A stretch of 64,000 nucleotides of DNA from Mesotaenium endlicherianum (taxonomy: Eukaryota; Streptophyta; Zygnematophyceae; Zygnematales; Mesotaeniaceae). Where the stretch lies: contig WELA01004388.1 of assembly GCA_009602735.1 (NCBI GenBank), positions 961,540 through 1,025,539 on the forward strand, given 5' to 3'. Positions 47,451 through 60,458 of this stretch are shown piece by piece. Positions within the stretch are counted from its first letter, which is position 1, and every line of letters starts with the position of its first letter. A model generated the notes under the pieces. That model saw only the letters and a program-made list of their open reading frames with translations, was not told where the DNA came from and searched no databases. Both the position numbers and the translations under genes were made by a program.

Positions 47451-47910
47451 AAGCTGATTTTGCTGCTCTGCATACGTTTCTTCCGCCTTCTAACACAGGT
47501 TGTGTGCTCCAATTTTCTTTTACCGCGGTTGTGTGTGCGTTCTAGCCGCATGCTAGTAGCCGTTGCAAGCTACTGGCAGCTGGACCTGCTGCTGTGTGTG
47601 CGTTTTGTCTGCACTCTAGTAACTGCTTCTGTGTGTGCGTTTTGTTTGCACTCTAGCAGTTGTTGATAGCTACAGGTCGCATGCCCCAATTTGCTGTTGC
47701 CGCGGCTGTGTCTTATCCGCACGCTAGTAGTTGCTGCAAGCTGTTGGCAGCTAGATTTGCCACTGTGTGCGTGTTCCATTTGCACTCTAGCAGCCGCAAC
47801 AGGTTGTGCTCTCCAGTTTGTTGTTGTTGCAATTGTGTGTGCGTTTTATCTGCACACTAGTAGTCACTGCAAGCTTCTGCCAGCTGCTGCCGACTATTAT
47901 TGTGGCTAGT
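47451..47910. repeat. Degenerate tandem repeat (minisatellite-like)
   Basis: About six imperfect units of 50-80 bp sharing TGTGTGTGCGTTTTRTCTGCACTCTAG, RCTAGTAGTTGCTGCAAGCT and related blocks. All frames are interrupted. It lies in the presumed leader of E2, upstream of the copia insertion. Confidence 0.65.
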
Positions 47911-48103
47911 GGCGTGTAGTTTTAGCGTTTGTGGGTACTTGCAGAAACTATGCTCGCGTCCAGCTGTGGCCTGCTAGTGGCGTCCTTGTCACTACGACCA
48001 TTTCCTCAGGAGGGGACGACGTTCCTGTTGGACCATCTCAGAAGCCATTGTAGTCGTGGTCGCTCCAATTGTAACCAACACCCCTTCTCACTACTCATAA
48101 GTG

Positions 48104-48578
48104 TGTTGTAAATCCTCTTCATCCATCTCTTCTTCTTACCGCACTTTCCCTCAGTTGGTCACACTGACAGCTTCTTCTCTCTTTAAGTCACACAGACTTG
48201 GCTGGTCACACAGACAGCTTCCTTTAGTCACACAGACAAGGTCACACAGACCTGTAGCACATCAAGCACTTAGCATCGATCTTGCACACACTTTCCACGG
48301 AGACTCTTCTTCTTTCTTACACTCAAGAGTTCACCATACATCTTCTTTCACAACGCCTATATTCACTTGGCGGCTGCTCACCTACCTCACACTCATCGAC
48401 ACTTCAAACCTAATGTCTTACTACCCTACACTTCTACACAATCAACACAATGTCAACACATCGACGGTTCACCCACTTTGACTATAATACAAGTCTATCC
48501 TATGCATCGACACACACACACATACAAGTCCACCAAATCGACACAAGCAAATAAAGTCAGGAGGGCTTATTTACAACA
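48104..48578 (-). repeat. Copia 3' LTR
   Basis: 475 bp; ends are the perfect inverted pair TGTTGTAA/TTACAACA. A purine tract (read on - as GGAGCTGAGAGGGAG) abuts it at 48579-48593. Confidence 0.92.
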
Positions 48579-48597
48579 CTCCCTCTCAGCTCCTACT

Positions 48598-49928
48598 CTA
48601 TTTAACTACACACTTTCTCAAACCAAGCATCTCTGCACACCATTGGTGCTTAGCTTTTGGGACTGCCTTTGTCAAGGAATCAGCCACCATCTTATCAGTC
48701 CTCACATACGCAAACTCTACACTGCCATCCAGCACACACTCTTTACACTTATGATATTGAATATTAATGTGCTTGCTCCTGGCATGCTCTACTAGGTTCT
48801 TGCTTAGTGCAATGCAGCTCTGCTTATCACTCAGAATCATCATGGACCTCTTTTGCTTGTAACCAAGGTCCTCCAATAATCTTCTCAACCGTAGAGCCTC
48901 CCTTATTGTGAAGCAGCCATGTACTCAGCCTCCATGGAGGACAATGCCACCACCTTCTGCCTCTTACACTTCCAGGTCACAACTCCCTTGGCAAGAGAGA
49001 AAGCATACCCTGTAGTAGACCTCCTGGTGTCCAGATCACCACCCCAGTCAGAATCACTGCAACCCTCCAACTTCACACTCTCTGCTCCTCCCAAATGCAA
49101 CCACAAATCAGGAGTGCCCCTCAGATATCTTAGGATCCTCTTCATTGCCTCCCAGTGAGCAGGAACTGAATTCTTTATGAACTGACTCACTACTCCCACA
49201 GCATTAGCAATATCAAGCCTAGTGCAGACCATCAAATACATTATGCTACAAGCTACCTTCCTCATAGGCACCTGAGACATCATCTCCCATTCTCTCTCAC
49301 CCTTGGCACACATACTCAAACTCATCCTATGCTTGGGATCAAGAGGCATACTGACAGGCTCGCACGTCTGCATATCAAACCTTTCCAGGACTGTTTGCAG
49401 GTAAGCTGGTTGCCCAAGCATGATCATCCTCTTGGCCCTGTCTCTTTTCACCTGTATGCCAAGTACAAACTCCACCTTTCCAAGATCCTTCAAAACATAT
49501 GCGCTGCTCAGCACATCCTTCACCTCCTGGATTTTCTCCATCTTCTTCCCAGCTAGCAGCAAATCATCCACATACAGTTTCAGCATCACTCTGTCTTCTC
49601 CAACACCCTTCACATAGAGGCTGCTGTCTGCATTTGACCTCACAAATCCTTGCTCCAACAGGAAAGAGTCAATCATCTGGCTCCACATCCTGGGACTGTG
49701 CTTCAAACCATATAGAGACTTCTTCAGCTTACAGACCTTCTTGGGGAACTTGGCATCAACAAGCTCCATGTACACTTCCTCTTCAAAGTCCCCATTCAAG
49801 TATGCAATCTTCACATCCATTTCCTCTCCTGAGGCTTTCCTCCACTCCTCTGCTGCTTTTGTCTTCATGGCTGCCTCATAGGTCTTTGGCTCAGAGTCAT
49901 TGATCATATAGGCAACCTCACACTCCAT
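48598..49928 (-). pseudogene. Copia RT and RNase H
   Basis: RT blocks VKIAYLNGDFEEEVYME, KSLYGLKHSPRMWSQMID, MLKLYVDDLLLAG (YVDD active site) and LGIQV; RNase H with GCSDSDWGGDLDTRRSTTGY, SSMEAEYMAAS and KHINIQYHKCKECV. Typical Ty1/copia. Confidence 0.92.
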
Positions 49929-49929
49929 C

Positions 49930-51499
49930 TCATCTTCTGCCAGCTCCCTCGGCTACCGCAGGCTCCTTGCCTGCTCTTCTCTTTGGTCTCCTCCTGGTTG
50001 CACTTGAAGGTCTCTCTCCGACGAACTCCACTTCACTGTCAAAGTTAGAGGCAGCTCCCTCTTGCTCAACATCCCTCTCCACTTCTGCCTGTCCTCCTGC
50101 AGCTGGTTGCTGCTCCTCAGGTTGTACCTGAATTCCCTCTGGAGATGCAGCCAGTCCAGGCTGCACTCCCCCTGGCAATGCAGCCAGTCCAGGCTGCACT
50201 GCTACCTCCTCTTCTAGATCTTCTGGAACATATCCCTCATACTGGTTGGAGTTCACAGGATCCATCACCCTCTCGTTGAAGACAACGTCCCGGCTCACAA
50301 CCACTTCACCAAGCCTGACATTTAGGAGCCGGTGTCCCTTGCTCTCATCTGCACATCCCACAAACACACATCTCTCCAACTTTGGCTGCAGCTTGTTCCT
50401 CTTCTCAATGGGGATATGGGACCACACCTCAGAACTAAACACTCTGAGTTCCTGCACAGACAACTTCTTCCCGCTCCAAACTTCTTATGGAATCTTCCCT
50501 CGAAGAGATAAGGATGGCAACGTAGCACTGACATATGCTGCTGTCTTCATTGCCTCAGCCCTCAGGCTCACATGTCTGCAGCAAACAACATAGTCCTTGC
50601 TGACTCAATCAACGTCCTGTTCTTTCTCTCTGCCACCTTATTCTGCTGGGAAGAGTAGGCCACCGTGCGTTGATGCCTGATTCCCTCCTTCTTCAGGTAT
50701 TTTGAGAAGTACCCATTCACATACTCTCCTCCGTTGACTGTCCTCAAGGTCTTGATCTTCCTCCCACTCTGGTTCTTCACCACTGCCTTGTACTCCAAGA
50801 ACTTCCCAAATGCCTGGTCCTTGTGCTTCCTGAAGTACACCTCTGTCTTCCGGGAATAATCATCAGTGAAGGTGATATACATCTTATTCCCTGTTCTCCT
50901 GGCTGCTGTTCTAGCAGGCCCTACACGTTTGAATGGACCAACTCCAAGGACTCTGTGGCCCTCTTCGCCTCTCCTACTCTTGGAAATGCTGCTCTCGACT
51001 GTTTTCCCATCTGGCACCCTCTGCAAAACTCCAAGCTCTGCCCACTGAAATTTGGTAGTCCTCCCTGCTTATCTTTTGACATCTTTTTCAACTTTTGCTC
51101 ACTGATATGTCCCAGTCTCTGATGCCACAGGTTCATGTCTCCACTCTTCTTCTCTTCAACCTGGGCCACTCCTGTTGAGTCAACCGCTTTGGCCTCCACG
51201 GCGTGCAATCCACGCACCACCTCAGCTTCCCACTTCAGTTGGAACAAACTTCCCTCGACTGCTGCCTTATGTGCTTTCAAAACATCTTCTCCCTTTTCAG
51301 TAAAAACTGAGCAGGCAGAACCTTCAAACACCACCTTGTTCCCCAATGTAGTAGTCTTGGGCACAGAGAACAGATTCTTCACTAAGCCAGGGGTGTGCAG
51401 AACATTCTGCATTGTGAATTTCCACCGCTTCCTTCCAATCTTTGAATGCACGACTACCTTTCCTGTGCCAATCCCTTGCAGCAAATTTTCATCTCCCAT
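49930..51499 (-). pseudogene. Copia integrase
   Basis: The pre-integrase zinc domain (LWHQRLGHISEQKLKKMS, CRGCQMGKQSRAAFP) is followed by the catalytic core (YITFTDDYSRKTEVYF, EYVNGYFSKYLKKEGIRHQR, AYSSQQNKVAERKNRTLIES) and a C-terminal segment with EVWSHIPIEKRNKLQPK and VFVGCADESKG. Confidence 0.9.
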
Positions 51500-52536
51500 T
51501 CTGATAGGAACAGGCTCAGCAGCTTGTAATCATACAAGAGATCTCTCCGTGACGTGCAGTGCTTGGAGGCTTCTGAGTCTATATACCACCTGTTCCTATC
51601 CTCCTTTTCAGCACATGTGTATGCTTCATCAACAGTGACAGCATGTGCATTCTCCTCTTGGTCACGAGACGATGTACCTTCACTCTTCCTCTGTGGGCAA
51701 TTCCTGGCAATGTGGCCCTTCTCATCACATCTGTAACAGACAAAGTCTGTGCAGCTCGATGCCAAATGCCCCGGCTTTCCACAGTGATAGCACGCCCTCA
51801 CTCCTCCCCTGCCTCTTCCTCCTTGATGGCCACCTCTGCTGGATGACCCTCCTCCTCCTCGACTTGTGCTGGCCAAATTCGTCTCCTCCATTTGCAGAAC
51901 TAGATCCGCTACTGCTGCTTTCTTCACTCTAACCATCTCCATCTCTTTTTTGCTGTTCAGCAGTCTGGTCTCCACAACTCTCAGTATCATGGCATTCACA
52001 TCCATGTTCAGCAGCACCTCCTTCGTCATATTGGACTAAGGTCTCATTTCCATCAGTAGTCGGATCACTTGGTCTGCCTCTGCTTTCTTGACTTAACTTT
52101 GGCATGCGGGAGAAGTACTTCTGTATGCCTTCTCCATCTTCTATTGCAAACTGATTGAACTGCCTCTTGTAGATCTGCTTGCTGGTTGTGCTGACTGACT
52201 GATAAAATGTCTTCATTGCATCCCACACTTCTCTACTGGTTGTCAATTTGCACACTCTTAGCAGAGGCTCTTGATCAGGAGGGAGAAAGCATGTGCCTCC
52301 TTTCTCTTCCACTTCGCACGCTCCTTCTCTCTGGTCGTCACATCCGCTGCTGATGCTCCTGCTGCCAACTCTACTGGCAACATATCTGGCCCGAGAACAA
52401 AGTCCTTCAACTCGTTCCGTGCTAATTGCGCCATACACTTCATTGACCACACAAAGTACTCTGTACTCTTCCCATCAAAGTGCGGCATCCTCGAAACGCT
52501 TGCTCCGATACCATGTTGTAACTTCTCTTCATCCAT
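51454..52536 (-). pseudogene. Copia gag and protease
   Basis: Starts MDEEKLQHGIGASVSRMPHF; UBN2-like gag core (TSREVWDAMKTFYQSVSTTS, IYKRQFNQFAIEDG). Two zinc knuckles follow, CYHCGKPGHLASSC and CYRCDEKGHIARNC, then the protease start (RWYIDSEASKHCTSRRDLL). Confidence 0.88.
52498..52513 (-). other. Copia primer-binding site (initiator Met tRNA)
   Basis: TGGTATCGGAGCAAGC on -, abutting the 5' LTR. Confidence 0.85.
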
Positions 52537-52990
52537 CTCTTCTTCTTACCGCACTTTACCTCAGCTGGTCGCACTGACAGCTTCTTCTCTCTTCAAGTCA
52601 CACAAACTTACCTGGTCACACAGACAGCTTCCTTTAGTCACACCGACAAGGCCACACAAACCTGTAGCAGATCAAGCACTTAGCATAGATCTTGTACACA
52701 CACTTTCCTCGGAGACTCTTCTTCTTTCTTACATTCAAGTGTTCACCATACATCTTCTTTCACAGCGCCTATATTCACTTGGCGGCTGCTCACCTACCTC
52801 ACAGTCATCGATACTTCAAAGCTAATGTCCTACTACCCTACACTTCTACGCAATCAACACAATGTCAACACATCGACGGCCCACCTACTTTGACTATAAT
52901 ACAAGTCTATCCTATGCATCGACACACACACACATACAAGTCCACCAAATCGACACAAGCAAAAAATGTCAGGAGTGCCTATTTACAACA
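52514..52990 (-). repeat. Copia 5' LTR
   Basis: 477 bp, pair of 48104-48578. Confidence 0.92.
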
Positions 52991-53329
52991 AAGTGGACGT
53001 CGGCTCTTTGTCTCTGTGCAGGTTGCATGCTGCACACACCTGGGCACATACACAGTGGTCTGGTTTACCAGACTGAAGTTCCGTGTGAGCTCTCAGGTCG
53101 TGGTCCAGAGCCTGATTTACCTCTTTCTGGACTTGGCGGGGGGTGTTAATGCATCAAGTGCACTTACTACTCTTGACTTGACGCTTGCGGAATTATTCCT
53201 GCAAGTCCCCCTTGCTCTTGTACCGGAGTTGTTTGCATCACAACCACCAGAGCCTAACCTCCTGCCCGAAGGAGATGTGAGTACCCACAAATTGGAGTCT
53301 CCAGTAGAGGTACTCCAGTAGGGTTTTGG

Positions 53330-54315
53330 AGGGATTTCTACAATGGCAAGTACCCCCCTTTCCTCCCAGATCTACACGGGACACTTTGATGGGATGTCTC
53401 TCCTCGCATTGGACTCTAAGATTGATGCATCCATGGCACTTATACGGGCTCGTAACCACCATTGTACTGGTAATCAGTAACTTGACACTTTGCCTGCAAA
53501 TCTTAGCGGGGAAGCACTGTTGTTTTACCAGCGATTTAGAGTTGATATTATAGAGACTGTACCAGATGTCACTCCCGACGTGGCGCCTATTCCTATAGTA
53601 GACCCCCCGCCGGCTGGTATGATATAGGGGCTGCGGCTGCAGTTGCTGCTACCGCGGCCGCTATGGCCGCCGGTCTGGACACGGCAGCAGCGGCAGCCGT
53701 TGTCGGAGCTGCCGGGCTAGGTCCAGTTGGGGGGCAGGCCCAAGGAGGGGCTTGTGGGGCAGGGAGTGGCGGGTAGCTTGCATTGCTTGGAGGGGGCGCA
53801 GGAGATCTCGCCGAGCCAGCTCCTGTGGAGGCGACCTTGCCCATATATGCTGTCCTTATCAAAGTGCTCGCAGTACGCGTTGAGGATCGCCACAATCGCT
53901 CCGTGCAGCAACGCCAGCAGCAAGCGATTCATGGCATCGTCCTTCCTTTGCACGTTCCCCTGATAACACTATCTTGGATTGCATTGACGCTCTTCTTCAG
54001 ATGTTTCGTCAACGTTTTCCTGCTCACACCCGTCCTCGACAGGACGAGCTTGAGAGCTTCGTGCATTCTGCGCAAGAGACACTTATGAGCGTTTCCAATA
54101 GTTCAGAGAGGATACCGGTATATATGTGGACGTCACCCAAGCTTGCATTAAGTTTATCAGCGCTTTCTCTGCTTTGATTGCTCAGTGTGCGTCAGTGAAT
54201 AACCATCTTGCCCTTACTGAGGTACACAAGTGTAGTATCTATAGCGTGTGCCTTTGGACTGAGCAAATAGAGATGATCCAGGCGGCGACGCAGGCCGAGC
54301 GTTGGCAGGATAAGG
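53330..54315 (+). pseudogene. E2 gag core
   Basis: IYTGHFDGMSLLALDSKIDA and LSGEALLFYQRFRVDI, then an Ala/Pro-rich stretch (53600-53760) and a helical capsid-like part (DALLQMFRQRFPAHTRPRQD, ACIKFISAFSALIAQCASV, EQIEMIQAATQAERWQDK), which ends at the insertion at 54316. Confidence 0.65.
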
Positions 54316-55575
54316 TGAAATGGATCTTGCTTATTCAAGAAATATATTTCGTTTATATATATAGAATCAGAGATAAGTGGAAGCGTGTAAAATGAGGGAG
54401 CAATCTTCGCCCTTAAAATGAATTCCGTTTACTCATCTATACCCCTTGACTCACTTACCATAATAAGCCATGGTTGCACACTAACACAAGGCACAAGAAG
54501 GAGGCAAGCATGAGGACTAGAGCTTCTCCTATAGAAACTCATGGCCTCTTGCCTACCAGGCATAGAAGCATGTATAAGCACATACACAACATCAGGGGAC
54601 TGATTAGCAAAGGCGCTCTCAATCAGATGACCATAATGGAGCTAAAACATATCCCACTGACTTAGGTGCAAAAGCATGGAATCTGTCCGCTATGTGACCT
54701 CAAAATGTCAGAGGGCATAACTCTGTCAATACTACTCCAAATTGCGCAAACTCAACGGCAACGGACGCAACTTGACGAGACCTTTCCGAAACGTCCTACT
54801 TCGCTTGATTGGGAGCACAGATGAAGACGCCATGGCAATTTTTGTGAAAGCTGGTCATAATAACGAACCCAAAAGTGCACACATCACTTGCCAGTAGAAA
54901 ATCCGACTCTAAAGCCTACTGTCCAGAATGAGAGACCACGAGGTCCCAGCCTGCCATGTACCTAGTTACCACCTGGTTGACCACGGCGCAAGGTGCGCCG
55001 TTTCGTGGGAAACCCGTTAAGTTGGGACCCACGGATCTTGGTATAACGACCATAGTAAATGGTCGGTTGACTGAAGTCCTCACTGTTCAGGTGACGGACG
55101 ACGGCTCCGCCTACCCTGGAGTAAAACACACTGGTAGGACATCGGTTTACCGAATCTCAGTCGACCTCCCCACTTTCAGTATACTACGTTCACATGTGCC
55201 AAACTACAAATAATAACCTAAATAATTTTACCTATCCTCAGCTTACTGAAGCTAAGTATATTGACTAATATCAAGTGAGCTTACTACATGTCAACCTACT
55301 GATATTATATCCTATATATAATTGATATATAAATCTCAGCAAACTATACTATAATACAAAAGTCAACCTGCTGACCTTTTCATGAAAGTCAGCAAACTAC
55401 ACTATGATACAAAAGTCATCCTGCTGACCTTTTTGACAAAGTAAGTAAACTCGCATTATATTGACATACATTCATTGAGATGAACTTGCACATGTGAGTA
55501 TATTGACAGGTTACTCAATTAGGGTTGTATTTATGTATGTAATTAATTAAATAAATAATGAACTGATTCATTACA
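54316..55575 (-). repeat. LARD 3' LTR
   Basis: Pair of 59198-60458. Contains a diverged form of the B LTR box (TCCGCCTACCCTGGAGTAAA...ATCGGTTTACC). Confidence 0.9.
54983..55001. promoter_or_regulatory. Perfect 8-bp hairpin in the LARD LTR
   Basis: ACGGCGCA-AGG-TGCGCCGT, an 8-bp stem with a 3-base loop, conserved exactly in the other LTR (59861-59879). GC-rich in an AT-rich LTR. Could be a protein site or an RNA structure; not a proven terminator. Confidence 0.5.
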
Positions 55576-58500
55576 ATCTCTCCAACTTAAATTATTGTCA
55601 ACTTGACAACACTCAGCATACGATTCATTTATTTAATTTTACACTTCAGTCAATTAGGTGAAGCAAAGCAAGCAGAAAAAACATGAGCGCGATGTATTCA
55701 CCTACCCAATGCAAGTAAAAATCAATCACTACAAACTGTCATGCAAGCAACCATCTGACTTCACAATCGATATTGAAGACATGCATGGACTTACCCCTAC
55801 ACACAGTAGTCCTTCCAGTTGAAAGACACCCTAGAGCACCTCACACCATGCAAACCACACTCAAATCAAACAGCCTCCTTTCGAGGTCAAACAATGAAAA
55901 AATGTTATTAAAGCTCAGCCTATTGAACTAAGCCTTTCCTCGTTCTCTTCGTCTTCAAGTCCTGCGCCGTGCTCACAACTTGAAAGATTTTCACAATCAA
56001 TTTCTTGTGACTTAGGTACCTGCTCAAAGTTCAGCGTATCGAAGAAAAAGGGAGACCAACTGGTTTGATGGCATTGGGGTGCCCTCACAAGGTTATTTGC
56101 ATCAGGTTACTGAGCCCAAGAAAATTTAAAATTTTAACCATATTTTCGGAACACACTAAGTTCAAAGAAACATACGATTTTGAGCAATATGCTGGTCACC
56201 TCAAGCAGTTGCCTGATGTGCCATGCATCATTGCTACCCAATCCCAACTTTTGGCAATGTACTTACTCAATTAGTACGTACACTTGCTCCAACAGTGTAC
56301 TGCAACTCACAATTTACACCAGTCAGTCACTGATGCTCCTGATATTAATGCGTACATACATAGGATATGGCAGTGTATGACTCAAATAGTACATACACTT
56401 GCTGCTGAGTATGCAGGTAAGCACAGCTTACTAAATAGTCCTAATACACATCCCATCTCCCTTCTCCCAACTTAATAATTGTCGACTCGACAGCCTTAAC
56501 CACATAAGCACATCAAGAAGTGCCTACAACTCCGCATCATAAGAACCACACAGAGTGACAATCACAGAGGATTGCAGCGGTACGAGTGGGTGGAGAAGAA
56601 TCAACAAAGGAAAACCAAGAGAGGGCCCAAAGTGCAAACACCCTAGTAAGCAAGAAAGAAAGTCCCCTTTCCCCCCCAAAAAAAAGTCCATTTTTCAGAA
56701 CTAGAGCAATGCCCAGAGTGATATAGTGAAGAGTGAACTGCCATTCAGACCCTTTCACCATAAAGCTCCATCCATGAATAATCCAAACTCAAGGTAGCGT
56801 ATTACACCCCTCCGTTCGGGATTGTAGATAGCTTGCTATGAGGTAAAGACAACCGACTCTATTAGCAAGTTCATCAATACCTTTGAGTAGCTTAGTTAGC
56901 TGACTCTACCAACGCATGCATACAATGACTCATACCAGTCATTCTTAGCAAGACATACGCCCAAAATGACCACCACCAAATGGTGAGAGTCAACAATCCA
57001 AGTGAAAAGGTAACAAAAACAACCAACTGTATCATGGTTATGATGTTTCAGGATTCTCCCTCCTTCAGGCCTTTCTGCCTGAAATTGCCCAAAGGACAGG
57101 TGGGAAAGCGTCACGTGGCAGCGTCAAGCATGCCAACTCCTTGGCCTCTCTCGACCTGTATGTCACCATTGCTTCACACTCTGCTTGCTGGTCTCAGCCT
57201 GTCAAACAGACAACAAGCAAGTGTGTAAGTTGCCTTCCATGAGCTTAGCTACGCGTGGTAAACACCACACCCTAGCTGCATCAGTCTACTCAAGATCTGA
57301 TGACGCCATCTTACATAGTTCCCGGAAGGGCGAGGCAAACATTGGGATCACAAAGACTCAACCAATGACAATGGGCAAACGCAGTATAGCTCAAAATCAA
57401 GTTCCTCTCTAAAGGCACATACGTAGCACCTATTGTAATTGCAGCAAGCACCTAGCAGCAAGCCAATGACAACAGCGTGCATAGATCCCTGGTAAGACTT
57501 TCGCACTGTAACCCCAAGCTAGCAAGAAGAATGTTTGTGCATCGGACTGAACAAGATCATTCAAGCCATGCATTGCGAGAACGTCTATAATGTCGATGGT
57601 CTCTTTTGTCTTTACTTAGCTGTGCATAGTGAATCTATTACAGCAGGCCCATTTTACACCTGCTCTACGGTATGCTAACGGCGACCGACTACTTCTAGCA
57701 CCCGGGATGCAAATTTGATGCACCTGACGCATATACCAATGTACCTTGCATGCTACCTAGCATGCGCCTCTAGCAAGCTCAATTAGCTGCAAGGTCGGCA
57801 GAAACTTAGCACACTGCTAATATGCCCAGATCGTTCCTATGTCGAAGATACATACCTCCTTACACTTGACCAAGGGTACAGGTGGCATCCAAAAACATAT
57901 AGCCAATTGAACCTAGGCAAGTAGTCAAACCTTCTCTAGTATCCACGTTGACTTCACATACAGCAGTCAACACACCGTACAGACCCAAGTCTCGATATGC
58001 TGATCGATCTGAATCCCTCGCTGGCTCCAACAAGCCATGATCCCATAGTGAGACATGCCAAGCACCAACCATGGCAACATCCAGAGCTCATTCAACTCAA
58101 GCATTCAAAATTACTCATGAACCGCGGCTGCTCTTGATCACTTAATCCTTAATAAGCCATGCAAAGTAAAAGAGAGCCAAAGGAAAGCCCTTGCATCCAT
58201 AAACCCAAGCCCTTAACCCCTTTAACTACATTAGGTCAAGTAATCCAGCAGACTGACTTAACCTAAGTCAGCAATCACATAAGACCCGCATCCATAAACC
58301 TCAGCACACTGACTAGACCCATCTTACGCTTAAATCCCATCAAGTACCACAAAAGCACCGTCTAACACATAGCATTCAAGCACAACGCACATACCCTAAA
58401 CCCTCCAAGCACAAATCAATGTGGCAAACGAGAGAGGCACACAATGTCACAGCCACGGTTGGGAGTAGGGGTTATCTGTAGGATGCCATTGTTGCTGCCG

Positions 58501-59197
58501 AAGCCTCTTCACCTAGAAGTTGCAACATGCTGAAGCTTGTGAACGACGTTGTGCACTTGGACCGTGGCGACGATAACTTGTCGTCAATCCATACTTGGAA
58601 ACTTAAGTTAGTAAATCATGTATGCACGTACTGTCTCAATTGCTCAACACATGCAGCCATACTCAAGCTCCCTCAACCTAAATACCACATATATGATGAG
58701 AGAGGAACGTCTCTTGCAAAGCAACAAGATTAAACCCTAAGGGATAGTACAACTGACTAACAAGTCCTCTAGCACAGCTGGAGTGTACACCCCTCTCTAT
58801 ATTAGCCGTGGATTGCATATAACAACACAGAACGACTACGATCAAGTGAGGTAAAGGAGTCATATCCAGTTTGCTAGGATGCAACTCCCTTGAAGTTGTC
58901 CTTGATGCTTGCAGACACCTCTTCCATCAAGCGTCCACTTTAGGCTTCTCATTGCGTGGATCTGCACACAAGAGGCTAGAAAAGTCGAGTTAGTATGTCG
59001 CATAATACATTGAGCCATGAGACACACTAGGTGAGCAAGTGGAAGGATCCTGGACAGAATGTGCAATGATCTACGTCATACACTTCCCAAGCTCCACCTA
59101 GACTCAGTATACCACACAAGTAAGCCTCACACAATTACCTCATGAATCAAAGAAGACAAGCACGGACATCGAAAAAAGGACTTAGCTCCGATACCAC
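55576..59197 (-). other. LARD interior, non-coding with decayed B-like segment
   Basis: No frame over about 90 codons and no domain. 57598-57700 matches 18218-18320 of element B (protease upstream part), showing descent from a B-like gag-pol. Simple AT-rich tracts elsewhere. Confidence 0.7.
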
Positions 59198-60458
59198 TGA
59201 AATGAATCTTGCTTATTCAAGAAATATATTTCATTCAAATATATAGAATCAGAGATAAGTGGAAGCGTGTAAAATCAGGGAGCAATCTTTGCCCTTAGAA
59301 TGAATTCTGTTTACTCATCTATACCTCTTGACTCACTTACCGTAGTAAGCCATGGTTGCACACTAACACAAGGCACAAGAGGCGAGCTTGAGGACTATAG
59401 CTTCTCCTTTAGAAACTCATAGCCTCTTGCCTACCAGGCATACAAGCATGTATAAGCATACACACAACATCAGGGGACTGAATAGCAAAGGCGCTTTCAT
59501 TCAGATGACCATAAAGTAGCTAAAACACATCCCACTGACTTAGGTGCAAAACCATGGAATCTGTCCGCTATGTGACCCCAAAATGTCAGAGGGCATAACT
59601 CTGTCAATACTACTCCAAATTGCGCAAACTCAACGGCAACGGACGCATCTTGATAAGATCTTTCCGAAACGTCCTAGTTCGCTTGATTGGGAGCTTAGAT
59701 GAAGACGCCATGCCAATTCCCATGAAAGCTGGTCATAATAACGAGCCCAAAAGTGCACACATCACTTGCCAGTAGAAAATCAGACTCTAAAGCCTACTGT
59801 CTTGAATGAGGGACCACAAGATCCCAGCCAGCCATGTGCTTAGTGACCACCTGGTTGACCACGGCGCAAGGTGCGCCGTTTCATGGGAAACCCGCTAAGT
59901 TGGGACCCACGGATCTAGGTAAAACGACCATATTAACTGGTCGGTTGACTGAAGTCCTAACTGTTCAGTTGACTGACGACAGCTCCGCCTACCCAGGACT
60001 TAAACACACTAGTAGGACATCGGTTTACCAAATCTCAATCGACCTCCCAACTTTCAGTATACTTCGGTCTCATGTGCCAAACTACAAATAATAACCTAAA
60101 TAAATTCACCTATCCTCAGCGTACTGAAGCTAAATATACTGAGTAATATCAAGCGAGCTTACTATATGCCAACCTGTTGATATTATATAACAGATATATA
60201 AGTCTCAGCAACCTATACTATAATACAAAAGTCATCCTGCTGACCTTTTCATCAAAGTCAGCAAACTACACTAAAATACAAAAGTCATCATGCTGACGTT
60301 TTTGACAAAGTAAGTAAACTCGCAGTATATTGACATACATTTATTCAGATGAATTTGCACATGTGAGTATATTGGCATGTTACTTATTTAGGGTTGTATT
60401 TATATATGTAATTCAGTAAATAATAATGATTCATTACATAAATAACTGATTCATTACA
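59198..60458 (-). repeat. LARD 5' LTR
   Basis: 1261 bp; preceded on its inner side by the initiator-Met primer site. Confidence 0.9.

Larger units (their letters stand above)
48104..52990 (-). mobile_element. Ty1/copia element, nearly whole, broken
   Basis: 4.9 kb with exact target duplication AAGTG at 48099-48103 and 52991-52995. LTRs 48104-48578 and 52514-52990 (TGTTGTAA...TTACAACA) differ by a few percent. The domain order on - is gag, zinc knuckles, protease, integrase, RT, RNase H, the copia order with integrase before RT. Roughly half a dozen breaks. Inserted in the leader/gag side of E2. Confidence 0.93.
54316..60458 (-). mobile_element. LARD-type non-autonomous LTR element
   Basis: 6.1 kb: LTRs of 1260 bp (54316-55575) and 1261 bp (59198-60458) around a 3.6-kb non-coding interior. 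The ends (TGAAATGRATC...GATTCATTACA), primer site (GTGGTATCGGAGC at 59185-59197) and polypurine tract (55576-55588) match element B. The target duplication is TAAGG/TAAGA, four of five. LTRs differ by roughly 4-5% by eye. Inserted in the E2 gag region between capsid and zinc knuckle. Confidence 0.88.

Noticed and set aside
47460-47909. CRISPR-like array
   Set aside because: Units are irregular and degenerate without constant-length spacers; eukaryotic context.
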